Shown here: positions 51,949 through 60,816 of the stretch, in pieces
Layout of the letters: the number at the start of each line of letters is the position of its first letter
Position numbering within the stretch: the stretch's first letter is position 1
Assembly: GCF_900095025.1 (NCBI RefSeq)
Contig: NZ_FMBK01000006.1
Coordinates: 62,001 to 126,000, forward strand
Source of the DNA: Acinetobacter albensis
Lineage (GTDB): Bacteria; Pseudomonadota; Gammaproteobacteria; Pseudomonadales; Moraxellaceae
DNA: 64,000 bases
Reading direction: 5' to 3'
The notes under the pieces: generated by a model
What the model was told of the DNA's origin: nothing
The model's database searches: none
What the model saw: the letters and a program-made list of their open reading frames with translations, nothing else
Program-made: the position numbers and the translations under genes

Positions 51949-53304
51949 TTAAGATTTATTCAACTTCATTATTTTAAACAAGCCTAACATTACGACAATC
52001 CAGATTGGAATCATTAGTACTGACTCTTTAAAGCCTTGCATCCACATAATATAAAGTACGGTTGCAATAAAAATCAGCACTACATAATTACTGATTGGTG
52101 CCCAAAGTGCAGGGAACTTGGTTTGAATCGCCGCTTGTTTAATCGCTTGTCTAAATTTCAAATGTGTCAAGGTAATCATGGCCCAGTTCAGTACCAATGC
52201 ACCCACCACCACATACATCAAATGGCTTAAAGCATCTTCTGGAACAAAATAGTTTAATAGAACACAACCAAAAATTAATAAAGCCGAGAATAAAACTGCT
52301 GGAATTGGTACACCTTGTTTATTTACCTGCGTAAATACTTTGGGTGCATTGCCTTGTTGCGCCAAGCCAAACAGCATACGGCTATTGGCATACATACCAC
52401 TGTTATAAACAGATAAGGCCGCAGTTAAAATAATAAAATTCAATAAATGTGCTGCCCAGCCAATACCGAGTTGACTGAAAATCATCACAAATGGACTTTT
52501 ATCTAAACCACCCAAATCAAGCTGATTCCACGGAACCAATGCCAAAAGAATGGTCAGTGAACCGATATAAAACAGCAAAATACGAAACACCACTTGGTTA
52601 ATCGCTTTCGGAATAGTTTTTTCAGGATCTTTGGCCTCTGCTGCAGCCATCCCAATCAACTCAATTCCCCCAAATGCGAACATCAGGAAGGCCAGCATAT
52701 AAAATAACCCTTCAAAGCCATTCGGGAAGAATCCACCATGTGCCCAAAGATTACTAAATGAAGAGGTTGAGTTGGCATCAGCGGTAAGCAATAAATACAA
52801 ACCGAACACAATCATAGAAACAATTGCTGTGACTTTAATAATGGAAAGCCAGAACTCTGATTCTCCGTAAAATTTCACATTGCCAAGATTGACCAAAGTA
52901 ATCACAACGAAAAAGAAAAATACCGATGCCCATGCAGGAATATGCGGCCACCAATAGTTGATATATTTAGCGACGGCTGTCAGCTCGGTCATTGCCACTA
53001 AAATATATAAAATCCAATAATTCCAACCTGCTAAAAAGCCTGGAAATTTTCCCCAATATTTAAAAGCAAAATGACTGAATGATCCTGCAACAGGCTCATG
53101 TACAATCATTTCACCCAGTTGACGCATGATTAAAAATGCAATCAAACCACCAATGGCATAACCCAAAATGATGGAAGGACCTGCAGATTGAATCACCTGT
53201 GCGGAACCTAAGAATAAGCCTGTACCAATTGCGCCGCCCATGGCGATGAGTTGGATATGACGGTTCTTTAAGCCACGCTGAAGTGTAGACGACTCGTTGT
53301 TCAA
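51949..53304 (-). CDS. Amino acid permease (APC superfamily, AAT family)
   Basis: 451 residues with 12 membrane segments. The start RGLKNRHIQLIAMGGAIGTGLFLGSAQVIQSAGPSIILGYAIGG, EPVAGSFSHFAFKYWGKFPGFLAGWNYW and the helix-6 region AFGGIELIGMAAAEAKDPEKTIP are the standard AAT-family blocks (AroP, PheP, CycA, GabP, ProY group). It is a proton-coupled uptake carrier; the precise amino acid cannot be told from motifs. It stands alone, between tRNA-Arg and the prpF gene, with a 318-bp divergent upstream region. Confidence 0.93.
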   Translation of the reverse strand: MNNESSTLQRGLKNRHIQLIAMGGAIGTGLFLGSAQVIQSAGPSIILGYAIGGLIAFLIMRQLGEMIVHEPVAGSFSHFAFKYWGKFPGFLAGWNYWILYILVAMTELTAVAKYINYWWPHIPAWASVFFFFVVITLVNLGNVKFYGESEFWLSIIKVTAIVSMIVFGLYLLLTADANSTSSFSNLWAHGGFFPNGFEGLFYMLAFLMFAFGGIELIGMAAAEAKDPEKTIPKAINQVVFRILLFYIGSLTILLALVPWNQLDLGGLDKSPFVMIFSQLGIGWAAHLLNFIILTAALSVYNSGMYANSRMLFGLAQQGNAPKVFTQVNKQGVPIPAVLFSALLIFGCVLLNYFVPEDALSHLMYVVVGALVLNWAMITLTHLKFRQAIKQAAIQTKFPALWAPISNYVVLIFIATVLYIMWMQGFKESVLMIPIWIVVMLGLFKIMKLNKS

Positions 53305-53622
53305 AGTACTCAGCCCGACAATGGATAAGTCGATGATTGTAATAGATTGATTTGTATTAGCCTAGTACAACCCTGCGATGTAAATGATGAACTACACCTT
53401 AGCAGTATATAATTTGATAGAATTAACAGTTGAATCAATAGATTAATTTTATTGATCATCTGACTTGTAAGTTATAAAGACTTTTTTCTGCGCCTGAGTG
53501 AGCGATTTTTTTTATACTTAAGTCGTGAAGTGAATGTTTTGACTCAAAAAACAGTATGATCAATGAAGCCAACATTCAGCCGATGTTGTTTAAAACAATG
53601 ATAAGCAGGAAGGATCAATAAA
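53305..53622. promoter_or_regulatory. Divergent promoter region of permease and prpF
   Basis: 318 bp, AT-rich, no reading frame. GCAGGAAGGA lies 5-14 nt before the prpF ATG and is its Shine-Dalgarno. No clear operator or hairpin recognised. Confidence 0.5.
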
Positions 53623-54816
53623 ATGAGTTTTGCTCCACAAATTAAAATTCCAGCAACGTATATGCGCGGTGGAACCAGTAAAGGTGTGTTCTTTAAACTG
53701 GATGATTTACCATCTGCCGCACAACAGGCCGGAGCTATTCGAGATCAATTGTTATTGCGTGTGATTGGTAGTCCAGATCCCTACGGTAAACAAATTGATG
53801 GCATGGGTGGAGCAAGTTCAAGTACCAGTAAAACAGTGATCTTAGCTAAAAGTTCACAGCCCAATCATGATGTAGATTATTTATTTGGTCAGGTGGCGAT
53901 TGATCGTGCTTTTGTAGACTGGAGTGGAAATTGTGGCAACTTAACTGCGGCGGTTGGGGCATTTGCGATTTCAAATGGCTTGGTCAATGCAGAGCGCATT
54001 CCTGAAAATGGGTTATGTACAGTCCGAATCTGGCAAGCCAATATTCAAAAAACAATTATTGCGCATGTTCCGATGAGTCACGGGCAGGTACAGGAAACAG
54101 GTGACTTTGAACTTGATGGTGTGACTTTTCCCGCAGCAGAAGTTCAAATTGAATTCCTTGATCCAGCCGATGATGGTGAGGATGGCAGTGCCATGTTCCC
54201 CACTGGAAATGTAGTCGATACTTTTAATGTGCCCAATATTGGCACTTTCCAAGCCACTTTTATTAATGCGGGCATTCCGACTATTTTTCTAAATGCAGAA
54301 GAAATTGGCTATACTGGAACAGAATTACAAGATGTGATTAATGGAAATGCTGAAGCATTGGCACGTTTTGAAACCATTCGTGCGTATGGTGCAAAACAGA
54401 TGGGTTTAATCGAAGATATTTCCGAAGCCGAGAAACGCCAACACACGCCAAAAATCGCTTTTGTAGCAAAACCAAAAACCTACATTTCTTCAAGTGGTAA
54501 GCAAATTCAAACTGAAGATGTCGATTTGCTGGTTCGTGCCCTCTCAATGGGCAAACTGCATCATGCCATGATGGGTACAGCTGCAGTGGCGATTGGTACA
54601 GCTGCAGCTATTCCAGGTACACTGGTAAATTTAGCCGCGGGTGGGGGAGTCCGTGAAGCGGTACGTTTCGGCCATCCTTCAGGTACATTACGTGTTGGTG
54701 CACAAGCGGTTCAAGAAAGTGGACAATGGCAAGTTAAAAAAGCAGTCATGAGTCGTAGCGCACGTGTGTTGATGGAAGGTTGGGTACGCATTCCTGAAGA
54801 AAGTCTGAACGCATAA
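53623..54816 (+). CDS. prpF: 2-methylaconitate cis-trans isomerase PrpF
   Basis: 397 residues, the usual PrpF length. The N-terminal MRGGTSKGVFF (about 14-24), DGMGGASSSTSKTVI and the central VDWSGNCGNLTAAVGAFAI (active Cys) and TFINAGIPTIFL are diagnostic of the PrpF/DUF453 family of the diaminopimelate-epimerase fold. With AcnD it isomerises 2-methylaconitate in the methylcitrate cycle of propionate breakdown. No prpB, prpC or acnD is in the window, so it is detached from that operon; related isomerases act on other aconitate-like substrates. Confidence 0.9.
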   Translation: MSFAPQIKIPATYMRGGTSKGVFFKLDDLPSAAQQAGAIRDQLLLRVIGSPDPYGKQIDGMGGASSSTSKTVILAKSSQPNHDVDYLFGQVAIDRAFVDWSGNCGNLTAAVGAFAISNGLVNAERIPENGLCTVRIWQANIQKTIIAHVPMSHGQVQETGDFELDGVTFPAAEVQIEFLDPADDGEDGSAMFPTGNVVDTFNVPNIGTFQATFINAGIPTIFLNAEEIGYTGTELQDVINGNAEALARFETIRAYGAKQMGLIEDISEAEKRQHTPKIAFVAKPKTYISSSGKQIQTEDVDLLVRALSMGKLHHAMMGTAAVAIGTAAAIPGTLVNLAAGGGVREAVRFGHPSGTLRVGAQAVQESGQWQVKKAVMSRSARVLMEGWVRIPEESLNA

Positions 54817-54952
54817 ACGTGATAGAGAATTTTGTAAGAAACCAGTATCATGAGTCATAAGTTCTCTGTTAGTCACCAGCAGAATAATGCAGATGAAATT
54901 CAGCTCATTGAGCAGTATTTCTGTTGGTTTATATCTCTAATCACCAAGTAAA

Positions 54953-55876
54953 ATGTTCGAGGCGAATGTGTCATCTTTAACTGACCTACCTGCTCATGTA
55001 TTAACTGAAGCACAGCAACGTATTCAACAGGATTTATTGACGGCATTAGAGGCATTTTCTATTCCAGAACCACTGAAAAGTGCGGTACATCATACAGTGA
55101 TGTTAGGCGGTAAGCGTGTACGTCCAGCACTATGTTATGCCACGGCTGCAATCCAGCAAAATCCGAATTTTGCCGCAGTACGGCGTGCGGCAGTTGCAAT
55201 TGAAATGATTCATTGCTATTCGTTGGCACATGATGATTTACCGTGTATGGATAATGATTTGCTGCGTCGTGGTCAACCGACTTGTCATGTGGCTTTTGGT
55301 GAAGACACTGCCTTGTTGGCGGGTGATATTTTACAGTCAATGGCTTTTGAAATATTAGGCAGTCGTTTGTTTGATCAAGGCCCTATGGTTGATCCATCGA
55401 TTGTTCTCAAACAGATGCAAATTTTGGCAACGGCCAGTTCAAAAATGGTCTGTGGTCAAGTGTTAGATTTACAGGCAGAAGGCAAACAGATAGATCGACA
55501 AGCTTTAGAAAATATTCATCAGAATAAGACGGGTGCACTTATTTCTGCGGCAGTCATGATGGCAGCGGTTACAGTATTTAAAGGAACCGATCCCGCGATT
55601 CCGAAACTGAGAGAATATGCGCAAACTATTGGTTTGGCATTTCAGGTTCAAGATGACATTCTAGATATTATTTCAGATACAGCTGTCTTGGGCAAAACCG
55701 CAGGCAAAGATCAACAAGTGGAAAAATCTACTTATCCTGCATTAATGGGATTAGAGCAAGCCAAAATGTATGCGCAAGAGTTGCATCATCAAGCCATGGC
55801 TGCTTTATCATCTTTCAATGATCAAGCGCAGCAGCTGAGTCAGATTACTCAGTTTTTACTAGCGCGTAAAAGTTAA
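54953..55876 (+). CDS. ispA: Farnesyl diphosphate synthase (geranyltranstransferase)
   Basis: 307 residues. First aspartate-rich motif in HDDLPCMDNDLLRRGQPT (about 97-114), second DDILDII (about 236-242), and GGKRVRPALCYATA. The start fits IspA-type short-chain prenyl transferases, which condense IPP with DMAPP/GPP to farnesyl diphosphate in the cytoplasm. Stands alone, 136 bp after prpF. Its start is the first Met after an in-frame stop; no strong Shine-Dalgarno is seen. Confidence 0.94.
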   Translation: MFEANVSSLTDLPAHVLTEAQQRIQQDLLTALEAFSIPEPLKSAVHHTVMLGGKRVRPALCYATAAIQQNPNFAAVRRAAVAIEMIHCYSLAHDDLPCMDNDLLRRGQPTCHVAFGEDTALLAGDILQSMAFEILGSRLFDQGPMVDPSIVLKQMQILATASSKMVCGQVLDLQAEGKQIDRQALENIHQNKTGALISAAVMMAAVTVFKGTDPAIPKLREYAQTIGLAFQVQDDILDIISDTAVLGKTAGKDQQVEKSTYPALMGLEQAKMYAQELHHQAMAALSSFNDQAQQLSQITQFLLARKS

Positions 55877-55893
55877 ACATACATGTGCAATAA

Positions 55894-55921
55894 AAAAAAG
55901 AGGACATTAAGTCCTCTTTTT
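55894..55921. terminator. Bidirectional terminator between ispA and putP
   Basis: AAAAGAGGAC and GTCCTCTTTT pair perfectly around ATTAA, 17 bp past ispA and 22 bp past the convergent putP stop. Confidence 0.93.
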
Positions 55922-55943
55922 ATGCGCTTATTCTAAGATCAAG

Positions 55944-57434
55944 CTATTGAGCATCTTTGTATAAGCGATCACCTTCGTCGAAACGCGTTGTGATCTCCTC
56001 AGATGGTACTTTACCCAATAGGCTCACTACAACAATGGCAATAAGCGAACAAATGAAGCCTGGCACAATTTCATACAACTCCGTTGCACTAAAGAAATTT
56101 TTCCAAACAATCACCATAATCGCCCCCACAATCATCCCTGCAAGTGCGCCATTTAAGGTCATGCGGCGCCAAAATAAAGATAAAATAATCAGTGGGCCAA
56201 ATGCTGCACCAAAACCTGCCCAAGCATATGAAACCAAGCCCAATACTTTCGATTCAGGATTACCGGCCATCCAAATTGCAAGCATGGCTATGAGTAACAC
56301 CATTAAACGACCAATCCAGACCAATTCCTTTTGTGAAGCATTTTTGCGTAAAAATGATTTATAAAAATCTTCGGTTAAGGTACTTGAACAGACCAAAAGT
56401 TGACAGCTTAACGTACTCATGACAGCAGCTAAAATGGCCGCCAATACAATCCCTGCAATCCATGGATTAAATAGGATTTTAGTCAGTTCCATAAACACTG
56501 TTTCAGGGTTGGCATTGACCACACTGGCGAGCTCTGGATGCTGTTGGAAATAGGCAATTCCAAAGAAACCTGCAGCAACAGCTCCACCCAAGCAAAGAAT
56601 CATCCAAGTCATGCCAATACGACGTGCATTTGGGATTGATTTAACCGAATCTGCTGCCATAAAGCGAACCAGAATATGCGGTTGACCAAAATAGCCTAAG
56701 CCCCAAGCCAATAATGAAATAATCGCAACCACACTTAAATCGCCTATGACATCTGTTGCTTGCGGACGAGCTGCCTCAAGCGCTAAGGTCATTTGATTGA
56801 TATCTGCAAAGCTTAACACCACCACCACAGGGGTGAGCAACAAAGCAAAAATCATCAGACCTGCTTGAATGGTATCTGTCCAACTGACTGCCAAAAAACC
56901 GCCAATAAAAACATAACTAATGGTTGCAATCGCACTGACCCAAAGAGCAGTGCTGTATGACATATCAAACATGCTTTCAAATAAACGTGCGCCTGCAACC
57001 ATGCCTGAAGCACAATAAATTGCAAAGAAAATGAGGATGATAAAAGCAGATGCGATACGTAATATTTTCTTTTGATCATTAAAACGATTGGAAAAATAAT
57101 CGGGTAAGGTCAGAGCATTGTGTTGCACTTCAGTATGTACCCGCAAACGTCCAGCGACCAATAACCAGTTTAGCCATGCCCCAATAATGAGGCCAATAGC
57201 AATCCACATTTCAGATAGACCTGAAAGATAGATTGCGCCTGGAAGCCCCATAAGCAACCAGCCACTCATATCTGAAGCACCGGCAGAGAGCGCTGTGACA
57301 AAACTACCTAAGCGTCGACCTCCCAAAATATAATCAGAGAAATTGGCGGTCGCACGATAGGCCATTAAACCAATGACAATCATGGCGACGATATAAAAAA
57401 GAAAGGTAATTAAGGTCGGATTTAGGGAGCTCAT
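55944..57434 (-). CDS. putP: Sodium/proline symporter PutP
   Basis: 496 residues, 13 membrane segments, the PutP size. Characteristic blocks: FSDYILGGRRLGSFVTALSAGASDMSGWLLMGLPGAIYLSG, GGFLAVSWTDTIQAGLMIFALLLTPVVVV and LGYFGQPHILVRFMA. It imports L-proline with Na+ across the inner membrane. The putA gene is not adjacent. Start context at 57434 is a plain ATG in a 181-bp gap shared with the SPFH gene's terminator. Confidence 0.94.
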   Translation of the reverse strand: MSSLNPTLITFLFYIVAMIVIGLMAYRATANFSDYILGGRRLGSFVTALSAGASDMSGWLLMGLPGAIYLSGLSEMWIAIGLIIGAWLNWLLVAGRLRVHTEVQHNALTLPDYFSNRFNDQKKILRIASAFIILIFFAIYCASGMVAGARLFESMFDMSYSTALWVSAIATISYVFIGGFLAVSWTDTIQAGLMIFALLLTPVVVVLSFADINQMTLALEAARPQATDVIGDLSVVAIISLLAWGLGYFGQPHILVRFMAADSVKSIPNARRIGMTWMILCLGGAVAAGFFGIAYFQQHPELASVVNANPETVFMELTKILFNPWIAGIVLAAILAAVMSTLSCQLLVCSSTLTEDFYKSFLRKNASQKELVWIGRLMVLLIAMLAIWMAGNPESKVLGLVSYAWAGFGAAFGPLIILSLFWRRMTLNGALAGMIVGAIMVIVWKNFFSATELYEIVPGFICSLIAIVVVSLLGKVPSEEITTRFDEGDRLYKDAQ

Positions 57435-57568
57435 ACAGTATCCATTTACACGGTGGACAGTAGATCGAAATATAGGGCTTAAAAACTGGCACCTATAATT
57501 TCAAAAAAATAACGCGAAATTTAAGCATAATTTCGCAAGGATTGCAGAGTTTTTCGTATTTCAAATAA

Positions 57569-57594
57569 CAATAGACAGCAAAAGCTGTCTATTG
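57569..57594 (-). terminator. Terminator of the SPFH/NfeD operon
   Basis: CAATAGACAGC and GCTGTCTATTG pair perfectly over 11 bp around a 4-nt A (T on the minus strand) loop, 22 bp past the leftward SPFH stop. U-tract weak. Confidence 0.75.
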
Positions 57595-57615
57595 AGTACC
57601 AATAATTTGGAAGTA

Positions 57616-58470
57616 TTATGGATTACGACCCATCACACCACGAATGGTATTCATGATGTCGGCAGGTAATACCACCGTTTTAGCATTATTGGATTTGGCC
57701 ATTTCTTGCATGGCTTTCACATATTGCTCACCGAGCAAGTACGCAACAGGAACTTCTTTATCACCGACCGCAGAAGTAATCATTTCAATGGCACGTTGTG
57801 ATGATTCTGCCAAAACCACTTGAGCTTCAGCATCACGACGTGACGCTTCTAAACGACCATCTGCTTCTAAAATAGCGGCTTGTTTTTCACCATCTGCACG
57901 GGTAACTGTGGCACGACGCTGACGCTCAGCGGCAGCTTGTGCTTCCATGGCAGATTGCATAGTACTAGAGGGTTGAATATCTTGGATTTCTACTGTTTTT
58001 AAGGTAATACCCCAATCAGAAATATCATCAGAAATAGCTGCTTTTAGTTTGGCTTTAATATGATCACGTGAAGACAAGGCATCATCTAAATCCATTTCAC
58101 CGACAATTGAACGCAATGAAGTTTGAACCAAATTTTGAATCGCCCATGTATAATTTTCAATACCATAGACTGCTTTTTCTGGCGTCGTGATATTGATATA
58201 TGCCATGGCATTCATCAGTAAAACAGCGTTATCACGAGTAATCACTTCCTGAGATGGAATATCCATTACAATATCTTTGGTCGTGACTTTATAAGCCACT
58301 TCATCGACATAAGGGATGACAAAGTTTAGACCCGGTGTAAGGGTGGTATGGTATTTACCCAAGCGTTGAACAATCCATTTGTATCCTTGCGGAACAATAC
58401 GAACCCCTTTGAAAATGGTCACGCCAGCAAAAGCCAACAAGGCTAAAACAATAATAAAACCACCAGACAT
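57616..58470 (-). CDS. qmcA: SPFH/band-7 (stomatin-like) membrane protein
   Basis: 284 residues. One N-terminal membrane segment (GGFIIVLALLAFAGVTIF) is followed by an SPFH domain (VPQGYKWIVQRLGKYHTTLTPGLNFVIPYVD, then DIVMDIPSQEVITRDNAVLLMNAMAYINI) and an Ala/Glu-rich coiled region (AAAERQRRATVTRADGEKQAAILEADGRLEASRR). This is the QmcA/paraslipin group, which forms inner-membrane oligomers linked to membrane microdomains and protein quality control. Its gene follows an NfeD-type gene by 14 bp, the classical stomatin/NfeD operon. Confidence 0.92.
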   Translation of the reverse strand: MSGGFIIVLALLAFAGVTIFKGVRIVPQGYKWIVQRLGKYHTTLTPGLNFVIPYVDEVAYKVTTKDIVMDIPSQEVITRDNAVLLMNAMAYINITTPEKAVYGIENYTWAIQNLVQTSLRSIVGEMDLDDALSSRDHIKAKLKAAISDDISDWGITLKTVEIQDIQPSSTMQSAMEAQAAAERQRRATVTRADGEKQAAILEADGRLEASRRDAEAQVVLAESSQRAIEMITSAVGDKEVPVAYLLGEQYVKAMQEMAKSNNAKTVVLPADIMNTIRGVMGRNP

Positions 58471-58484
58471 ACTCTTTCCTCGCT

Positions 58485-58958
58485 TTATAAATTTTCGTTA
58501 TTTGAATTATGTGGTTTAACCACAAGCTCATTGCCTAAAATATCGATTACGCGTACACGATCTCCAACACGAACAGGCTCTAAGCTACGACAATTCCACT
58601 CATCTGAGCCTAAAACAGGCATCGGAAAACGTACCGTGGTTAGGTCATGTTCCAGATGAATTTTAATGACCATCCCGACTTGACCGATGGTGGCCTCGCG
58701 CGATAAACCTGCTTTGGTTTTGTCGGTCGAAAGTGGCTTAATAAATTTAAACCACAGTAACGTGCACAAAATCGATAAAATAATCCAAGTGACTATTTGG
58801 GTGGTAAACCCCATCATTGGAAACAGCCAAAATAAAATACCCACCATGATGGCTGCGATGCCAAACCACAGTGCGGCAAAAGCGGGCAGTACCAATTCTG
58901 AGAGAATCAGTAAAATACCCAATACAAACCAATGCCAAGGTTCGAAAGCAAATTCCAT
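58485..58958 (-). CDS. NfeD-family membrane protein
   Basis: 157 residues: three to four N-terminal hydrophobic segments (HWFVLGILLILSELVLPAFAALWFGIAAIMVGILFWLFP) and a C-terminal OB-fold-like domain (GLSREATIGQVGMVIK, then GSDEWNCRSLEPVRVGDRVRVIDILGNELVVKP). This is the short NfeD form (YbbJ-like) without the serine-protease domain. It partners the adjacent stomatin-like protein. A strong hairpin separates it from the upstream patatin gene. Confidence 0.92.
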   Translation of the reverse strand: MEFAFEPWHWFVLGILLILSELVLPAFAALWFGIAAIMVGILFWLFPMMGFTTQIVTWIILSILCTLLWFKFIKPLSTDKTKAGLSREATIGQVGMVIKIHLEHDLTTVRFPMPVLGSDEWNCRSLEPVRVGDRVRVIDILGNELVVKPHNSNNENL

Positions 58959-58981
58959 ACATCTACTCGTGTATTGTAAAA

Positions 58982-59017
58982 AAATTGATATAGATCAAAA
59001 AATGTCTATATCAATTT
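58982..59017 (-). terminator. Hairpin between the patatin gene and nfeD
   Basis: AAATTGATATAGA and TCTATATCAATTT pair perfectly over 13 bp around a 10-nt loop, 41 bp past the leftward patatin stop and 24 bp before the nfeD start. Flanked by A/T tracts. Confidence 0.82.
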
Positions 59018-59058
59018 AGCAGATATATAAGTCTTTGAATATTAAAAAAGCATAATTT

Positions 59059-59976
59059 TTAGATTTTAGCTTTGGGTGCAGGTTTGAACGCCGCAGGAGA
59101 CTTTTTAAAATCAGTAATGATTTTTTCGATGGCGCGAATTTTGAGTTGAGCTGCTTTTTCGCCTTCTAAAATGGATTGATTACTGGCTTTTAAATCTAAG
59201 GTTCCTAAATGCCCCACTTTAGGTTGAATCACAATCGTTGCTTGTCCAAGCTCTTCGTTAATACTTTGTTGTCCCATAATATTAATGGTTTGATCGAGTA
59301 AGCCCCACATGTTGAGTGGTTTATCCCCAACAGGTCGTGCAGAAATATCCACGGCAATGACAATATCCGCCCCCATGGCTTTGGCTGTTTTGACTGGAAT
59401 AGGGCTAATTAATCCACCATCGACATATTTTGTTCCACCAATCAGCGCTGGTACAAAAACATTGGGAATACTGCATGAAGCACGTACTGCTTGTCCTGCA
59501 TTGCCCTTTATAAATTCAGCTTTTCGACCATTGTCTAAACGGGTAGCGACTGCAGCAAAACGAATGGGAAATTTTTCAATGGGTTTATTTGCCACATGTG
59601 CGTTGACATAGTTTTGCAGTTTTTGACCTTGCACAAAGCCTTGACTGTTCAAGGTTAAATCACGAATGTCAGACTCTTTTAAAGTCAGCGCAATTTGTTG
59701 AAGTTGAAAAGGTGATTTACCGCTGGCATAAATACTACCGACAAAACTACCAGCACTGGTACCGGTCACAATTTTGGGTTTAATACCATGCGATTCTAGA
59801 ACTTTGAGCACTCCAATATGTGCAAAACCTTTGGCGCCACCGCCACCCAAAGCAATTGCAATGATAGGTTCACGTGCTTTAATGGTGGTGATTTGGGTCG
59901 GTGTTTTAGTGGCTTTATCACAGCCAATAAGACCCAAACCAAGTAGGCTAATTAAACAATATCGTGCAAGTTTCAT
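59059..59976 (-). CDS. Patatin-like phospholipase lipoprotein (RssA-like)
   Basis: 305 residues from ATG 59976; a longer frame from 60018 would hide the lipoprotein signal. MKLARYCLISLLGLGLIGC is a lipoprotein signal with lipobox LIGC. The patatin domain has the oxyanion loop ALGGGGAKGFAHIGVLKVLE, catalytic Ser in GTSAGSF and catalytic Asp in VDGGLISPIP. It hydrolyses acyl esters of lipids; the lipoprotein form would act in the periplasm. RssA-type homologues in E. coli lack the lipobox. Stands alone, convergent with nothing, downstream of an acyltransferase gene on the same strand. Confidence 0.9.
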   Translation of the reverse strand: MKLARYCLISLLGLGLIGCDKATKTPTQITTIKAREPIIAIALGGGGAKGFAHIGVLKVLESHGIKPKIVTGTSAGSFVGSIYASGKSPFQLQQIALTLKESDIRDLTLNSQGFVQGQKLQNYVNAHVANKPIEKFPIRFAAVATRLDNGRKAEFIKGNAGQAVRASCSIPNVFVPALIGGTKYVDGGLISPIPVKTAKAMGADIVIAVDISARPVGDKPLNMWGLLDQTINIMGQQSINEELGQATIVIQPKVGHLGTLDLKASNQSILEGEKAAQLKIRAIEKIITDFKKSPAAFKPAPKAKI

Positions 59977-60048
59977 ATTAAAATTGAAGATTAAATAGAC
60001 AAAAAAAGTTGCGCACATGACAGCAGATTATGAGAGTGATGACCAGTC

Positions 60049-60669
60049 TTATTTCAGACGCTTTTGTAACGGTTCTGCTAACCAGTCAGGATTTTTGGGA
60101 GAAAATTTTCCAATATAGCGATTTAAAATATAATCTAAGTCGTGTTCGTACTGCCCCGTCGGATGAAATACGCCTAAGCAATGAATTGTTTTATCATCAT
60201 AATCGAAAGAGAACATCACAATAGGAATATGAGCGCCTAAAGCAATTTGATAAAAACCACTTTTAATGTTTTGCGCATGCTTGCGTGTACCTTCAGGCGC
60301 CATGCCTATCCAAATTTGATCCTGCGTATCAATAAAATGAATGATTTGCTGTGTTAAACCCTGTTTTTGATTGCGTTGCACTGGAATCACCCCAATCCAT
60401 TCTAGTAACGGTTTTAATGGTGTCTTAAACAGTGTATGTTTGCCAAAAATGGTCATTTTAAGGCCAACACCCAACAGTGCTGTAAAGCCATACCACGCAT
60501 CAAGATTGGAAGTATGTGGAGAAATGATAGCGACAGCTTTGGGTAAGTCAGGAAGTTGACCTTCAAAGCGCCAGCCTTGAGTCAGAAAAATATGCTTAAA
60601 AAGCATTTGGCTGAAGCAATGACCACGACTCGGCACCTGTTTTGGCAAGATCGGAAAATTTTTATTCAT
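60049..60669 (-). CDS. PlsC-type acyltransferase
   Basis: 206 residues. The acyltransferase HX4D box is SPHTSNLDAW (about 52-57), and PEGTRKH is the second conserved block; KTPLKPLLEWIGVIPVQR is typical of the 1-acyl-sn-glycerol-3-phosphate acyltransferase superfamily. The protein is shorter than PlsC and lacks an obvious membrane segment, like other small family members of unknown substrate. It may transfer acyl groups to lysophospholipids. It ends 72 bp before the patatin lipoprotein start, so the two could act on the same lipids. Confidence 0.85.
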   Translation of the reverse strand: MNKNFPILPKQVPSRGHCFSQMLFKHIFLTQGWRFEGQLPDLPKAVAIISPHTSNLDAWYGFTALLGVGLKMTIFGKHTLFKTPLKPLLEWIGVIPVQRNQKQGLTQQIIHFIDTQDQIWIGMAPEGTRKHAQNIKSGFYQIALGAHIPIVMFSFDYDDKTIHCLGVFHPTGQYEHDLDYILNRYIGKFSPKNPDWLAEPLQKRLK

Positions 60670-60816
60670 GCTCAGTTATCCATAACATTACCAAGAATAG
60701 ACTGCATTTTAAATATGTTAAGCTTTAGTAAAATAAGAGGCATTGGCAAAAGATAGGCTGCAATTGAGTGTGCATGAGCATAATCGCCAATGTTGTTTTG
60801 ACCTTCAAGGTAGCTG

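Noticed and set aside
55957..56364. 135-residue + strand frame inside putP
   Set aside because: Antisense shadow of putP; low complexity of codons typical of the opposite strand of membrane protein genes.
58687..59019. 110-residue + strand frame over nfeD
   Set aside because: Antisense to nfeD and crosses its terminator; no protein-like features.
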